Below, one piece after another: positions 50,401-61,700 of a stretch of DNA of 64,000 nucleotides. How positions within the stretch are numbered: position 1 is the stretch's first letter; every line of letters begins with the position of its first letter. A program made the position numbers and the translations under genes. The stretch spans positions 682,001-746,000 of the forward strand of contig JAHDYR010000005.1 in NCBI GenBank assembly GCA_019828565.1. The letters run 5' to 3'. The notes below the pieces were generated by a model, which saw only the letters and a program-made list of their open reading frames with translations, searched no databases and was not told where the DNA came from. Origin of the DNA: Carpediemonas membranifera. Its lineage: Eukaryota; Fornicata.

Positions 50401-51267
50401 ACGGCTGATCTCTGCTCCGATGATTTCGGCTCTGACTACTGCAAACTGCGGCTTGCCACTGAGCGGCGTCTCTTCCCCTCGCTTCCGGATACCGCTACGG
50501 CCGCTGGTGTCTACTCCTGAGCTATTCCATGCCGCTTGCCACACCACTGGTGCCTCTGGTGCCTGCAGTCTCAGGATGTCTCTTGCCTCTTCCATGTACC
50601 TGGTGATGGGCCATGCCTCCGTGTCTTCCAGGTCCAGTAGAACTCTGAAGGTGCCATCCTCTTGCTCTATGGCTACTCTGGTGATGGGTCCTCTGTTGGA
50701 CGGGTCCCACACTTGCTCGCCGCTGAGGCACTCGGGGGCTTCATCCTCTGCTGTCCCTGTGATGACCGAGTACATGCCAGTCTCTCTGTTTTCGACGCTG
50801 TCTCTGACGTTGTCCCACTGAATGGGGTTCTGGCCTCTGGGTTGCAGGACTGCTTGTTCGATGGACTGCTCCTTGGGCCATCTGGCCATGTCCTTGTGCC
50901 CTGGTCTCACTGATGTGGGCTCGTTAGAGCTGGCGATGCGCTGAATCTCTGCTTCTCTGGGGTCTAGGGCCTCTGTTACCATGATGAAGAGGTCGCGAAG
51001 CCCGTGGATGCCGTTCGGATGTCTGAGGATGGTGTCCCTGTTGTCGGTCACTCCTGAGGCTGTGAGGATCCTTCTGACGTTGGTTAGTACTTCCTTGCGG
51101 GCTGTGGAGCTTGCGCCGAAGGACTTTTCGGAAAAGTCGTCACTTCTGCGCAGTAGTAAGGTCCGGGCGTTTCCTTCCTTGATCAGGTAGCTGTCTAGTA
51201 GTTCTCTGATGGTACTCCACTGTTTTTGCGTAGATTCTCTGGTTTTCTCTGATATTTCTACCTGCAT
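47488..51267 (-). pseudogene. LINE-2 ORF1: long nucleic-acid-binding protein with a DEDDh-like domain
   Basis: ATG at 51267, MQVEISEKTRESTQKQWSTI. The first frame runs 654 codons to 49303; after a frameshift it continues through 48714-49118 and 48678-47488, about 1250 codons in all. Domains: helical N-terminal domain; linker; DEDDh/Maelstrom-like domain at ~residues 410-640 (LAAIDFECSYTG, AIPVEGGIVMIDVD, LPPATFVDIATG, FAKGKHMEMFLLTD, CPYHSHTAGCYHCALAD); RFGIGFGFAEVAMGMKG; NWWPSRERIARQETWGCEEL; an Arg/Asp repeat region; a coiled coil (LLQLAEAQREISALKAAR); and a Met-rich end (MDPMEMMTQFMSFMANMQ). Likely the RNA-binding partner of ORF2. At least two frameshifts. Confidence 0.8.
48050..48450 (-). 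repeat. Tandem ~10-residue Arg/Asp-rich repeats in LINE-2 ORF1
   Basis: Units such as DREARRPADY, EVRRPIAREA, ERDIRHPDDR and DREIRRPEIY repeat about a dozen times with a period of about 30 bases. LINE-3 has a shorter, Gly-richer version (GDRAG, RTSDRN) at the same place. Confidence 0.7.
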
Positions 51268-51858
51268 TCACTGTGCCGTTTTTGTGCGTATGAAAAAAGG
51301 TTGGCGAATGCATCGTCCTGAAAATCGGTCAGCGTGGCCTTGTGCGGCTCCTGTAACTGTGTAGGGGTCTCGGTTTTCTTCTTTTTCTCTGGTTCGGCCG
51401 TAAACTGCGTTACGGCGAAATGGCGCACTGTCCAAAAATGCACGCTGATTTTCTCGCTGGGTGGTCTCTGGATTTTAGGACTGACTTCGCCCTAGGTAGT
51501 GCCTACATGAGGGCTATCTTTGGTCTCTGTGCCTCTGCTTGATCACTCCTCCTTCACCGTGAACATGCCAAAAACCAAAAGTGGTCGCGGCTTCTCGGTG
51601 TTCTCTGTGGGTTTCCCTGCTTTCTCTGTTAAATCTCTGTTCATTGTACTCTTGTATTGTCTCTGTGTTGGGCGTGGAGCTCCCACTCGCGCCCGGCGGG
51701 GATCCATGAATGCACCTATGAGTTTGGCGGACAGGAAGCTGAGGCCGCTCCTTCTGAGCTGATGGGGGCGCTGTACCAGTTTACTGGGACAGGCCGTTGG
51801 CCTTTTGTCCATCCCCGAACATAGTCTTTCGACTTAGCTGAATTCGATGGCGGACTGA
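51268..51858 (-). other. LINE-2 5' UTR
   Basis: About 590 bases, close to 16683-17260 (LINE-5). Contains the conserved short ORF (51543-51644). It should include the internal promoter. Confidence 0.7.
51543..51644 (-). CDS. Conserved upstream ORF in the LINE 5' UTR (LINE-2 copy)
   Basis: 33 codons, MNRDLTEKAGKPTENTEKPR… to TGA, one residue different from the LINE-5 copy at 16894-16995. Coding status uncertain. Confidence 0.35.
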   Translation of the reverse strand: MNRDLTEKAGKPTENTEKPRPLLVFGMFTVKEE

Positions 51859-51860
51859 GA

Positions 51861-53457
51861 AGTGTGGGAAGGGCAGACACCTGGCACAGTTCTGTAAGTC
51901 CAGTGTAAATCCGTCCTCCTATTTAACTCCCGCAACCGTCAAGACAACCCCTCAGGTGTGGACCGTAATTTCTGGTGGTCCCAACCTCCCGGTAGTATCG
52001 GCAGATATCACCGCACATTTTGGAGAGTCCGTGACTTGGAAGCTCGTGCTATATGACTGCGGCGCAGATGTCTGCTTGGTCAACCCCGACAAGGCCGCGT
52101 TGGCGGGCCTAACGCCGACCAAGTTGCCTGTGCCGATCAGGATCAAGAGCCCAGGCGGGTACATCACGGCTCACACGTCTTATGAGATTCCGCTTCACAT
52201 TGCCAAGTCTCCCATGACTCCCAAGGGACTCCGGGATACGATCACGGCATACGGAATCTCCAGCGACTGCGACCTAGTTCTCAGCTACGGTATCATGGTT
52301 GCGTGGGACATCCTGCCATCCCTCGGCGCCGAGTCAGACGAAGTGGACGACGACGCAGAGCTTCCCGAACTTGACTCATCCGAGCGTCAGTTTTACACAC
52401 TCTCAAGCACTTCACAGTCACTGCAGGACCGGCTAGTGGCACGCTACGCTGATACGTTTAAGCCCCGAGTCAGTTTCAGCAAGCTGGAGCCCTACGACTT
52501 AGTCCTTCGGGACAACCGAGTTGTCTCGAGTCGACCCTATTATATACCACCGCCGAAAGAGCCATTGGTACAAGCTCACATCGACGAGCTCCTACAGAAA
52601 CGCTTCATCGAAGCATCCTTCTCGCCGTACTCGTCCCCCACGATCATCGTTCCCAAGGGGAAGGACAAGACGAGATTCGTGGTAGACTTCAGGCGGATTA
52701 ACGACTTAACCGACCCTTTCGACTATCCAATCCCTAAGATTGACGAGTGTCTCGCCCGCCTCGCGGGTTCCACGATCTTCGCGACCCTCGACCTGTCGAG
52801 CGGTTATCATCAGGTGGAACTCACCGAGCGCTCACGTCCCTTAACCGCGTTCAATACGCCTATGGGGAAATATCATTACACGGGAATGCCGTTCGGTCTC
52901 AAGAATGCTGGTGCCCATTTCCAGTGGGCGATGGAGACCGCTTTCGGCGACCTGGTCGGTAAGGCCTGTATCATATATATTGACGATATCATCGTCTTCG
53001 GACGTGATGAGGGACAGTATCTTCGCAACCTCAACAGCGTGCTGGCTCGCGCGCAGCAGTTTGAACTGCTCCTCAACCGCGAGAAGTCCCATTTTGGCCT
53101 CGCCGAGGTCGAGTTCCTCGGTTGGTTAGTCTCCGGATCGGGTTACAAGATCGCACCTGACCGGATCCACGACGTCATGCAACTGAAATTACCAAAAACT
53201 AAGCGTGGCGCCCAAGCCCTGATGGGGTTCCTTAACTATATGCGAGACTTCGTTCCCCACTTCGTGCCGATAGCGTTCCCACTCCAGCAAGCAGCTTCAG
53301 GGAAGGCAGAACCAGGGGGACCGGGTCAGGCAGAGGCCTTGGCCAAGATGAAAGACATCCTATGCTCTGCCCCTGCCCTTGAGCTATTCGACGTCAACAA
53401 GGATCATGTCGTAATGACTGACGCCTCCGATCTCGGCGAACGATCAGATCTCAGCTA
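51861..53457 (+). pseudogene. Ty3-D gag end, protease and reverse transcriptase
   Basis: Zinc knuckle CGKGRHLAQFC, then a retropepsin-like region (VLYDCGADVCLVN, Asp-Cys-Gly), then RT with TRFVVDFRRINDLTD, FATLDLSSGYHQVEL, MPFGLKNAGAHFQW and IYIDDIIVFG. The frame passes the RT thumb and reaches the first RNase H Asp (HVVMTDASD), then jumps into integrase sequence, so ~120 codons of RNase H are missing. The gag N terminus is lost to LINE-2. Confidence 0.85.
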
Positions 53458-54422
53458 CTCACCTCCTGGGCAATGCCCACCTACCCATCTACACGACGCT
53501 CGAGCGCTTGCGCACCCAGGGCCTTAAGGCCCCGGTCGAGCGGGTTGCTGAGGTGATCAAAGCATGTCCCATATGCCAACTGACTACCAGGCCGACTGAG
53601 GCCACCCGTCCCTATCTCCACACAGCTACGATTAAGCCTTTCGAAAGTGTGGCGATGGACACCATCGGGCCGTTGCCCGAGTATAATGGCTACAGGTACA
53701 TACTGGTGGTCGTCGATATGGCTTCCCGACTGACCGAGCTGGTTGCGCTCCGGTCTACCCGTGCCGACGAGGCCGTCAGGGCGTTCACCGACTCATGGGT
53801 GCTGCGGTACGGCGCGCCCAAGGTCTTGCAAACTGACGGCGGCAGCCAGTTCAACAACAAGCTGTTTCGAGAGCTGGCGGTGCGGGTCGGGTTCACGCCA
53901 CACATTACCACGGCCTACCACCCCCAATCAAATGGGCTGGTAGAGCGGGCCAACGCCACGGTACTCCGCATCCTCAAGGCTCGCAAATACGAGCTTGAGT
54001 CCGAGGATTGGGTCGAGTCCCTTCCTGTGGCGCGTTTCCTGGTCAACTCGGCGCCCCGAGCGGCGACCCGTCTGACCCCCTATGATGATGAGATCATTTA
54101 TGGAACAACGTTCATGGTCCCGGGTGAAGTGTTGGTCACGACTGAGTCGGACTCGCGACCGGCTCAGGACCTCCTGGAAGCAGTGCAGCTGGCACGTGAT
54201 CTAGCCGCAGCGCGGATCCAGGCTATGCGCGACGACGCGATGCAGGCAGCGTCAGGACAGACTCCCATTACGTCACCCTATGTGCTAGTTAAGTACCCGA
54301 ACAACCCCGCGAAGGAATTGAAGATCCCGGCCGAGAGGGTTCGGGCATTCGTGGGCGACATATCGCGGGACAAGGCCCAGAGGCTGGCGGCAACGTCGGA
54401 CTCAGAGTATCTGGTTGAGGAG
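53458..54422 (+). pseudogene. Ty3-D integrase and start of chromodomain
   Basis: Zinc domain (HLLGNAHLPIYTTLERL…CPICQ), integrase core with AMDTIGPLPEYNGY, LQTDGGSQFNNKLF and NGLVERANATVL, and a C-terminal helical/GPY region. It reaches SDSEYLVEE, the first strand of a chromodomain, where LINE-3 enters. The frame is shifted relative to the RT part because of the internal deletion. Confidence 0.85.
54407..54422. repeat. Target-site duplication of LINE-3 (left)
   Basis: GTATCTGGTTGAGGAG, identical to 63077-63092. Confidence 0.93.
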
Positions 54423-55019
54423 TTCACCAATGATTTCAGCAAAGTGGAAACACTTCGATCATGGATGGACAAGGACCAACAGGCCTGGCCTATATGGATA
54501 GGGCAGTGCCCCATGGAGCTCAGAAGGAGCGGCCTTGGCCTCCTGTCTGAACATTCAAGGGTTGCTATCAGGGCATACCGCTGGGCGCGAGTGGGAGCTC
54601 CACGCCCATACCAAGGAATCAAAGTGTCTTCATGGAACGTATGTTTACAAGGAAAAGGAAAACAACCGTCGAGGGCCAGTGCTAGCACCGGCGGCTACAT
54701 GGTTTTGTCAAGACCACAAGGAAGGAAGGGCAGCACAAAAGGGAAACAGGGGCCGTCGATAGAGGCTAAAAAGGAGACTACGAACAAAGCAACAACAACT
54801 ACACAGAAAGGCCCCGCTACTCAGAAAAGGGCGACGCATTTTTAGGACCGCGCCTTTTTGAAAGAATGGCCTATATAGTACGGAGCATGGACAATGGGAG
54901 AAACTGGAAGGCCTGGACGGAGACCTCACCCGGATATGTACATGTGGCCCGACTTTCGGACCCAAAAATTCCGACCCAGTTTATGGACTAGGAAAAGGGG
55001 AGAAATTTTGCACTCAACA
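54423..55019 (+). other. LINE-3 5' UTR
   Basis: About 600 bases. Blocks such as CAGAAGGAGCGGCCT and GGCGCGAGTGGGAGC are shared with LINE-2 and LINE-5. The short MNRDL frame of the other copies is not conserved here. Confidence 0.7.
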
Positions 55020-58000
55020 ATGCAGGTAGAAATACCGACAAGGATCAGGGATTCCACGCAGAAGCAGTGGGAGGACATCAGGGAACTACTGGACAGCTTC
55101 CTCGCTGAAAGGAACGATTCAAGGACTCTACTTCTTCGTAAGAACAGGCAAGTTTACAGGAAAGTCGCTCAATGCGAACTCCAAAGGACGCAAGGAAGTA
55201 ATCATGAACGCCAGACGCATCCTCTTCGCAACCGGCGTCACTGACAACAAGGACATCATCCTCAGGAACCCATGCGGCATCCACGGCCTCCGCGACCTTT
55301 TCTACATGCTCACAGAGGCGCTCAACCCCAGAGACGAGGAAGCAAAGGACATGGCACAGGCACTGGAGCCCAAGACGCTGAAAGCGGGCTTCACTGGCAT
55401 GGCAAGATGGCCATCTGAGAAGGACATCGAGACGGCGATCCTCAAGCCGAAGGAAGATGGGCCCATCGAATGGGATGTAGACAGGGACAGCGTCAAGAAG
55501 GCCGAAGGGTCGTTCATACTGGTATCAGGGGCTCATGGAGACGAGGCCGTAGAAGGCGTGCCTTACGACAAGGTATGGGATCCGGCAAACCAAGGCCCGG
55601 TCACCAGAGTGGCCTACGAGCAAGAGGACGGCAAGTACAGGGTCATCCTAGAGCTAAGCGACACGTCAGCATGGTCCATCAGCCGCTTCATGGAGGAGGC
55701 TAGGGACATCCTCAGGCTTCAGGCACCGGAGGCCCCGGCCATATGGCAGGCAGCATGGAACAAGTCAGGGATCTACCTGAAGGGCAGAACCAATATCCTG
55801 GGCGAAGGGGAGGAGACCCCCTTAGCAACGAGCCGCCGTTCCGGAAGGTGAGGCTGGAAGTGCTCAAGGCCACCTCGGTCCGCAGCAATAGGGACGAACA
55901 TGCCGATCTGGACAGGTCGTCCGCTAGCACGGTCATCGACGGAGACGAGGAGCAACATGTCAAGGACAAGGAGGAACGACGCCAGCAGGCCACCATGCCC
56001 GGCAGAAGAAGCCTCGACGACAGCCTCCTGGAAGTGAACAAGGACATGGTCGGGGCCAACCAAGGCAAGATCGACCAGGACGAGGAGGTCGACTCAAACA
56101 AGGTCAGCAGCCAGCCGCCGAGGATGCCTAGAAAGGACAAGGAGAAACGACTGGTGATCGGAGCCATCGACTTCGAGTGCGCAGACCCTGGCGTCAAGAA
56201 GGCAGGGATCCCTGCCATCCCGGTTGAGGGCGGGATCGTACTCTTGACCTCAGCACTGGGGACATTCTTGGACACGGGCATGGCCTGTATTACCAGGACA
56301 TACCGGCAGCAAGCATGGACCAAGCGAGGTACACGGCATGGGCAGTGACGGGGCTGCCGCCGGCCACCTTCGTGGAGGTCGGGACGGGGCGGCCGCCGAT
56401 CGAGTATGAGAAGCACATACATACTTTCAGGGACTGGGCCAACCGCCTGGCGGCTCAGCTGGCAAGGATCGAAAGGTCGGAGGGTTGGAAGATAATCATG
56501 TATGCAAAGGGGGTGGAGATGGAAAGCTTCCTCCTCACGAACCCCACAAATGGACTGGAGCAAGGAACCAGGGAATTCTTCCAAGCTAGGCTGGTGGACG
56601 AGAAGAAGCTACCAGAGATCCTGGAGAACAACGGCAAGGAGGAGGCTGGCCAAAACCTCAGGGACAACCTCGACAAGGCCAACTACCTGGAAGCAGTAAC
56701 AACATGGTCAAATGGATGGCAGAACAGGAGCGAGCCCAAGGGAGTCTGTCCGTACCACAGACACACCGCGGGTTGCTACCACTGTGGGTTGGCGGATACA
56801 GTAGTCTTCACAGCCAGGATCAGGGCCCTATGCAAGGAGAGGATGAGCACCCCAGACGTCTACCACTACATGGGTAAGGCACTCGACAAGACCATGGAAG
56901 CAGTCGGGAAGGCGGAGCCGGGCATGGATATCATGGGAGGCCCGGAATTCGCGACAAGGAGGGACACCTTTGAGATCTTCGGCACGTACCCGATCGGGGA
57001 CGCAAGGGACGTCAGCAGGGAAGTCGGCGACAGGATCCTCGTAGTCCCGGACAACGGACACCGCTTCGGCATCGGCTTCGGGTTCGGGGAGGTTCTGTTG
57101 GGCATGAAGGGCATCTTACTGGCCCCCTCACAATCATGGACAACGAAGGTGTACTGGAGAGAAGCCCGCTATGGACCATCATGGAAGAGCCACGGCTAAC
57201 CAGCTCCGCATGGTACGCGTCAGGAAGGGCCTAGGGGCAGCAAGGGAGGAGGACATCATAACCATGGCCATGCTATACGAGTGGTGGCCCTCGAAGGAGG
57301 CTACGGCTCATCAAGGAGTCTGGGGCTGCGACGACCTAGCAGAGAGCCTCAGGGACTATGAGAAGGTCATAGTCAACGTCAAGGCCCCCAGGAACAGGGG
57401 TAGGATCACCCTAGGGGCGAGCTTCATCCCGAGAGACTGGGGGCATGGTCAGGGTCAGCGAGGCTGGGACCATCCTAAGCCGCATGCGCAAGGAAGGGGC
57501 CAGACTAGTCTCGGCAGCTATCCCGGACGAGCCCAGAGCCAACACAGTCAATGTCCCAGGCATCACGTATGTCCCCACCATCGACGGAAAGTCCGAACAG
57601 CCATACCAAAGTAGGTTCTTCGACAACGGCCTGGAGGAAAAGGCGAGGCGGATTAGAACCAGGATGGTGGGCAGGCACTTCGGCCAGGACGCGGATCAAG
57701 GACATCACGACCAGCATGGAGACGGGGAAGAGGACAGAAGGGTAGGACACGGAGCCGGCGGTAGAGCTGGTGTCAGAGCTGACGACAGAACCGGCGACAG
57801 AGCTGGTAACATGAACAGGACCTCGGATCGTAACCACGGAGGAGACGACAGGGAGAGACAGGACAACACGGGAACGCAGATGAGAGGCTCGTTCAGCGGG
57901 AACACCTGGGCCGGTAGAGGCTCAGAGGGAGGCATGGACAACAGCAAGGATCACTCTTCCTCCACGACGCTCAAGCGCAAGGAGGGCAGCACGAGTAGGA

Positions 58001-58407
58001 TCATGGACTCGGACAGCGGAAAGAGAAGCAGGCACGAAGAGGACATGGACTGGGAGTCTGGAAGCAGACAGGCAACCGGCATGGACTCGGAGAAGCTGCG
58101 GCTCCGAAAGCAGTTGGCAGAGGCGCAACAAGAGATCTCAGCGCTCAAGGCTGCCCGACTCATGCAAGAGCAAGGCCACGGAAGGTTGGTGCTCTCCGGC
58201 GTCGCGACTAAGCCCAGCAAGGAGAAGCCCACGATCCCCCGGCACAAGCACAAGAAGGCTAAGAAGGCCAAGCAGATCTCACCCATGGACCTGATGACCC
58301 AGTTCATCACGGTAATGCAGAGTCTACAAGGACAGCAAGTGAGTCAGGCCGAGGACAGCTGCAGCGGCAGTGGGGGAGTCCACGGAGGAGGAGTAAGGAC
58401 ATGGTAA
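55020..58407 (+). pseudogene. LINE-3 ORF1 with frameshifts
   Basis: ATG at 55020, MQVEIPTRIRDSTQKQWEDI, parallel to LINE-2. Frame changes near 55140, 55820 and 56250, and between 57170 and 57445; each was located by matching LINE-2. Domains in the same order: N-terminal domain; DEDDh-like domain (VIGAIDFECADP, IPVEGGIVLL, LPPATFVEVGTG, YAKGVEMESFLLTN, CPYHRHTAGCYHCGLAD); RFGIGFGFGEVLLGMKG; WWPSKEATAHQGVWGCDDLA; a Gly/Arg/Asp-rich linker; a coiled coil (LRKQLAEAQQEISALKAARL); and SPMDLMTQFITVMQSLQ. The shifts would silence it unless they are assembly errors; ORF2 is clean. Confidence 0.8.
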
Positions 58408-58456
58408 AGCAGTATTCTTTCAAGGAACAAGCAACATTTTCTTTATAATTCACAAG

Positions 58457-58549
58457 CCCTGGCTCCCACCCAGGGCCCGGCATTAGCTGAAATGCACTGC
58501 CGGTAGGCTGTAGCGGCAGCCAAAGGGGGGTCACGTCATATCGTCCCCC
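58457..58549 (+). ncRNA. Conserved hairpin region between ORF1 and ORF2 (LINE-3 copy)
   Basis: Stems: CCCTGG (58457-58462)/CCAGGG (58470-58475); CCGGCA (58477-58482)/TGCCGG (58498-58503); GGCTG (58506)/CAGCC (58517); GGGGG (~58525)/CCCCC (58545-58549). The second stem is CTGGCA/TGCCAG in LINE-2, a compensatory pair. Possible roles: reinitiation or internal entry for ORF2, or a processing signal. Confidence 0.6.
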
Positions 58550-58727
58550 TCCTAAGTACCCTGCCCGAAGAATGGAAGGTCACCAGGTGGTAACAAGGTT
58601 GGCCTGACAAGGGTCACCGAGACCGGCATCTAGGCCCCTTGTTAGGACAAGGATAGCAGGAGAGGAGCGGGAAGCTGGGGCTCCCAAATTCTGGGAATTC
58701 GCAGGATAAGGACACAGGACAAAGGCA

Positions 58728-61700
58728 ATGGTAACCTACAAGATACTTAGTCTGAACACAGAGGGACACATAGGAAGAGGAAAGGACTTCACGGCGTCTA
58801 TGGCAACGGCGATTCAGCTAAGGTTGAAGGACATAGAGGCAGTACTCATACAAGAGACATGGAGAACGGCGAATACGAGGGTTCATTGCTTCATGGACCT
58901 TGACTACGCACTAGCAGGGAGGGAGACGGAAGAGGACCTGGTCTTAGCCAACGAAAAACGAAAGGCGGATGTCAAAAGTCAGCACCGCATCAACCGACAA
59001 CTAGGCATAGCAGGCAATGACGAACCTGCGCCAAGATGGAAGGGAACAAGGGAAGGCATCGGCACGATAGTGAGCCCACACGCAACTGCAAAGTGGGACA
59101 TCGGCATAACGGACAGCCTATCGGGAAGAGTGCAAGCCAGCATAATGAGAACCGGCAGGGACATACTAGTCATCAACGTGTATGGCCCTCCATCCGGCCA
59201 CAGCAAGCAGGAGAAGGATGGATTCAGGGACACTATACAGAAGATCATGGACATGAAAGGGAGCATGGAGGCCATAATTATGGGAGACTGGAACATCGAC
59301 CCAGGCCAGATGGAAAGATCCACCCGGTGGAAGGATATGATGGAGAAGCACAGGCTCAAAGCCATCATACCCAAGTCTGGGACGCTCACATCAGGAACAT
59401 CAACCCCGGACTTTGCAGTGACAACACCAGGAATCCAGGGGGCGGAGATTGAGGTGGTAGAGTCTCAGAAGGTCGGGGTATGGGGCTCAGCACACAATGG
59501 AATCACACTAGCATGGAAGGAACAACGGTACTATGGCAGAAGTGAGCGAGACGTGGCTCTGGCCATACCCGAGGTGCACACCTGGCCCATGAAAAAGAAG
59601 GAGGGGCCAGTCACAGTCTCAAAGCTGAACAGGATCAAGAGCTCGGACCAATGGGAAGAGACTATAAGAGCATGCATGGGCGACCCAGTGAACAACAGGG
59701 GAGCAAAGGCAAGGGACAAAGTGTTCGGGAACGGAGTGTGGAGCGAACTCCAGCGAACCCCATGGACAGAAATAGGCAACAGGACCAGGAAGGAAAGGAT
59801 GAAAGAGGAGCTGGAGAAATTCTGGGGAGAGCGCAGGGCCAAATGGGTGGCCGACATCAGCAGAAGTGCAAAAAGGGGGTATAGGGCCTCAAGGGCCTCA
59901 GTGGAAGCTGCCATCAGAAGGTGGTGGTGTGACAACCAATACAAGGGAATGCCGGAGAGCCTCCTCAAGGACGGAGTGATAACCACGGACAAGGCGGCCA
60001 TCAGCGAGATCCTCTTGCAACAGTATGCTAGAGTCAGCAGAGGCAGGGAACCCACCTGGAAGACATGGAGGGGCAGGGACGGAAATGAGTTCAAGGAAAG
60101 CGAGGTCAAAGCCGCAATCAAAAGGATCAGGAGGGACACCGCACCAGGGCCTGACCTCACATCTGGAGACATGCTGAGAGAGCTGGATGAGAAAGGCCTT
60201 AGGGAAGTGACGAGGCTCATCAACAGGGTCTACAGGGAGGGCGACGTACCCAAAGCATGGAAGTATGCCACAGTGTCGGCCATACACAAGACAGGGAAGC
60301 CAAGGGTCAAGCCGGAATCATATAGACCAATATCCTTGACACCACTGCTGTACAGGGTCTATGGTAGACTGCTCAAGATACGTCTGGAAGCAGCAACGAA
60401 AAGGTTCATACCAAGAGAACAGGCTGGTTTCCAGTCAGACAGGGACGTCATCCAGCAGATACAGTACATTGTGCAGCGGCACCAGGAGGGGGGTGAGACC
60501 ACGTCAATCTTTCTGGACATCGAGAAGGCATATGACACGGTACCAAGGGACATTCTCATGGATAAGCTACAGGGTATGGGGGTGGAGGAGCACTTGATCA
60601 GGGCAATTCAAGGCACAATAAAGGAAACCTGGATATCAGTCAAGGGGGCAAAGGCATGGGAAAGAACCAACAGGGGAGTTAAGCAAGGGTGCGTCCTGGC
60701 ACCGACACTGTTTGTGCTGTTCATGGCTAACTGGCCCCACCTGGCCAGAAAGAAAATCAAGGGAGAACGGTACGACATCAGAGAACCGCCAAGGACCACG
60801 AGCCACCTCAGCGACCGACTACCGGCAGCACTTACCATGTTTGTGGATGACACTGCGGTCACAGGGAGCAAACCGGAGCATAGCCAGATCGTCGCCAACA
60901 TAATGGTGGACATAATCAGAGAGCATGAAATGAGGGTGAACGCCCAGAAGAATGTAATGATTAGCGTGGACAGAACAGCCCTAGTCAGGATCGAGGGGGT
61001 AACACTACTGCCAGAGAAGGAGGCGAGATACCTGGGATTATGGATCGCAAGTGGGAAGGACCCTATGTCGGCCTGCATAAGGCGGAAACAGGAGCAGAGC
61101 GAAAGGTACAAGAGACTGGTGAGATGGGCAGGGTGGACCAGGGCAAACATGCCAGCACTAGCGAGCAGGCTACTACTGGAAATATATATATGGCCCAGGA
61201 TCCTCTTCGGAGTCGAGGTGTGGGGGAACGCACCGGGAGGTAGAAGGATCTGGAATGACTGGCAGGGAATCATGGCAGGAACAGGACCGGGAGGGGGCGC
61301 AGCCATGAGGCTGATGAATGGATGGGTGGACCTCCAGGCACACATGGAATGGCTGGCAGTCAAAAGGATAGTCAACTACAGGGACCAGGATATACCAGTC
61401 AGAAACAGAGAATGGGGGCGGGGCACGGTTATGTGGGAAGCTAGGGAGAGAGTGCAGCATCTACTGGAGGGCACCAGAGAGGGAGCCCCTAAACCAGCGC
61501 TACTGGATTATGGCATGGAAACGATCAGGAGGGGGTGGATGAAGCGGTGCAAAAGCCGTACGGCACTAGGACTAATGGAAATCATGGGGACAAGGAAATT
61601 AAGCAAGTGTCTGCAAGGTAAGCCTACGGTAGACCGAAAGGCTGGGAAGGGGCAAAGCAGGGCGGAATGGAAGAGAATTGTATCCATTGCAGCCAATGTC

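Larger units (their letters stand above)
46916..51858 (-). mobile_element. LINE-2: 5' portion of a LINE on the minus strand
   Basis: 5' UTR (51268-51858), ORF1 (51267-47488), structured spacer and the first ~80 codons of ORF2, cut at 46916 by LINE-1. The rest of ORF2 is not found left of LINE-1 and may be in the gap or deleted. Its start abuts the gag of Ty3-D at 51859, so it probably inserted into Ty3-D. Confidence 0.85.

Noticed and set aside
55130-55165. Micro-intron (GTAAGAACAGG…TTTACAG) in LINE-3 ORF1
   Set aside because: Alignment with LINE-2 keeps the same length without removing it, so a one-base frameshift explains the frame change better.
60608-61375. 255-codon minus-strand frame inside LINE-3
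   Set aside because: Antisense of the intact ORF2 RT region.
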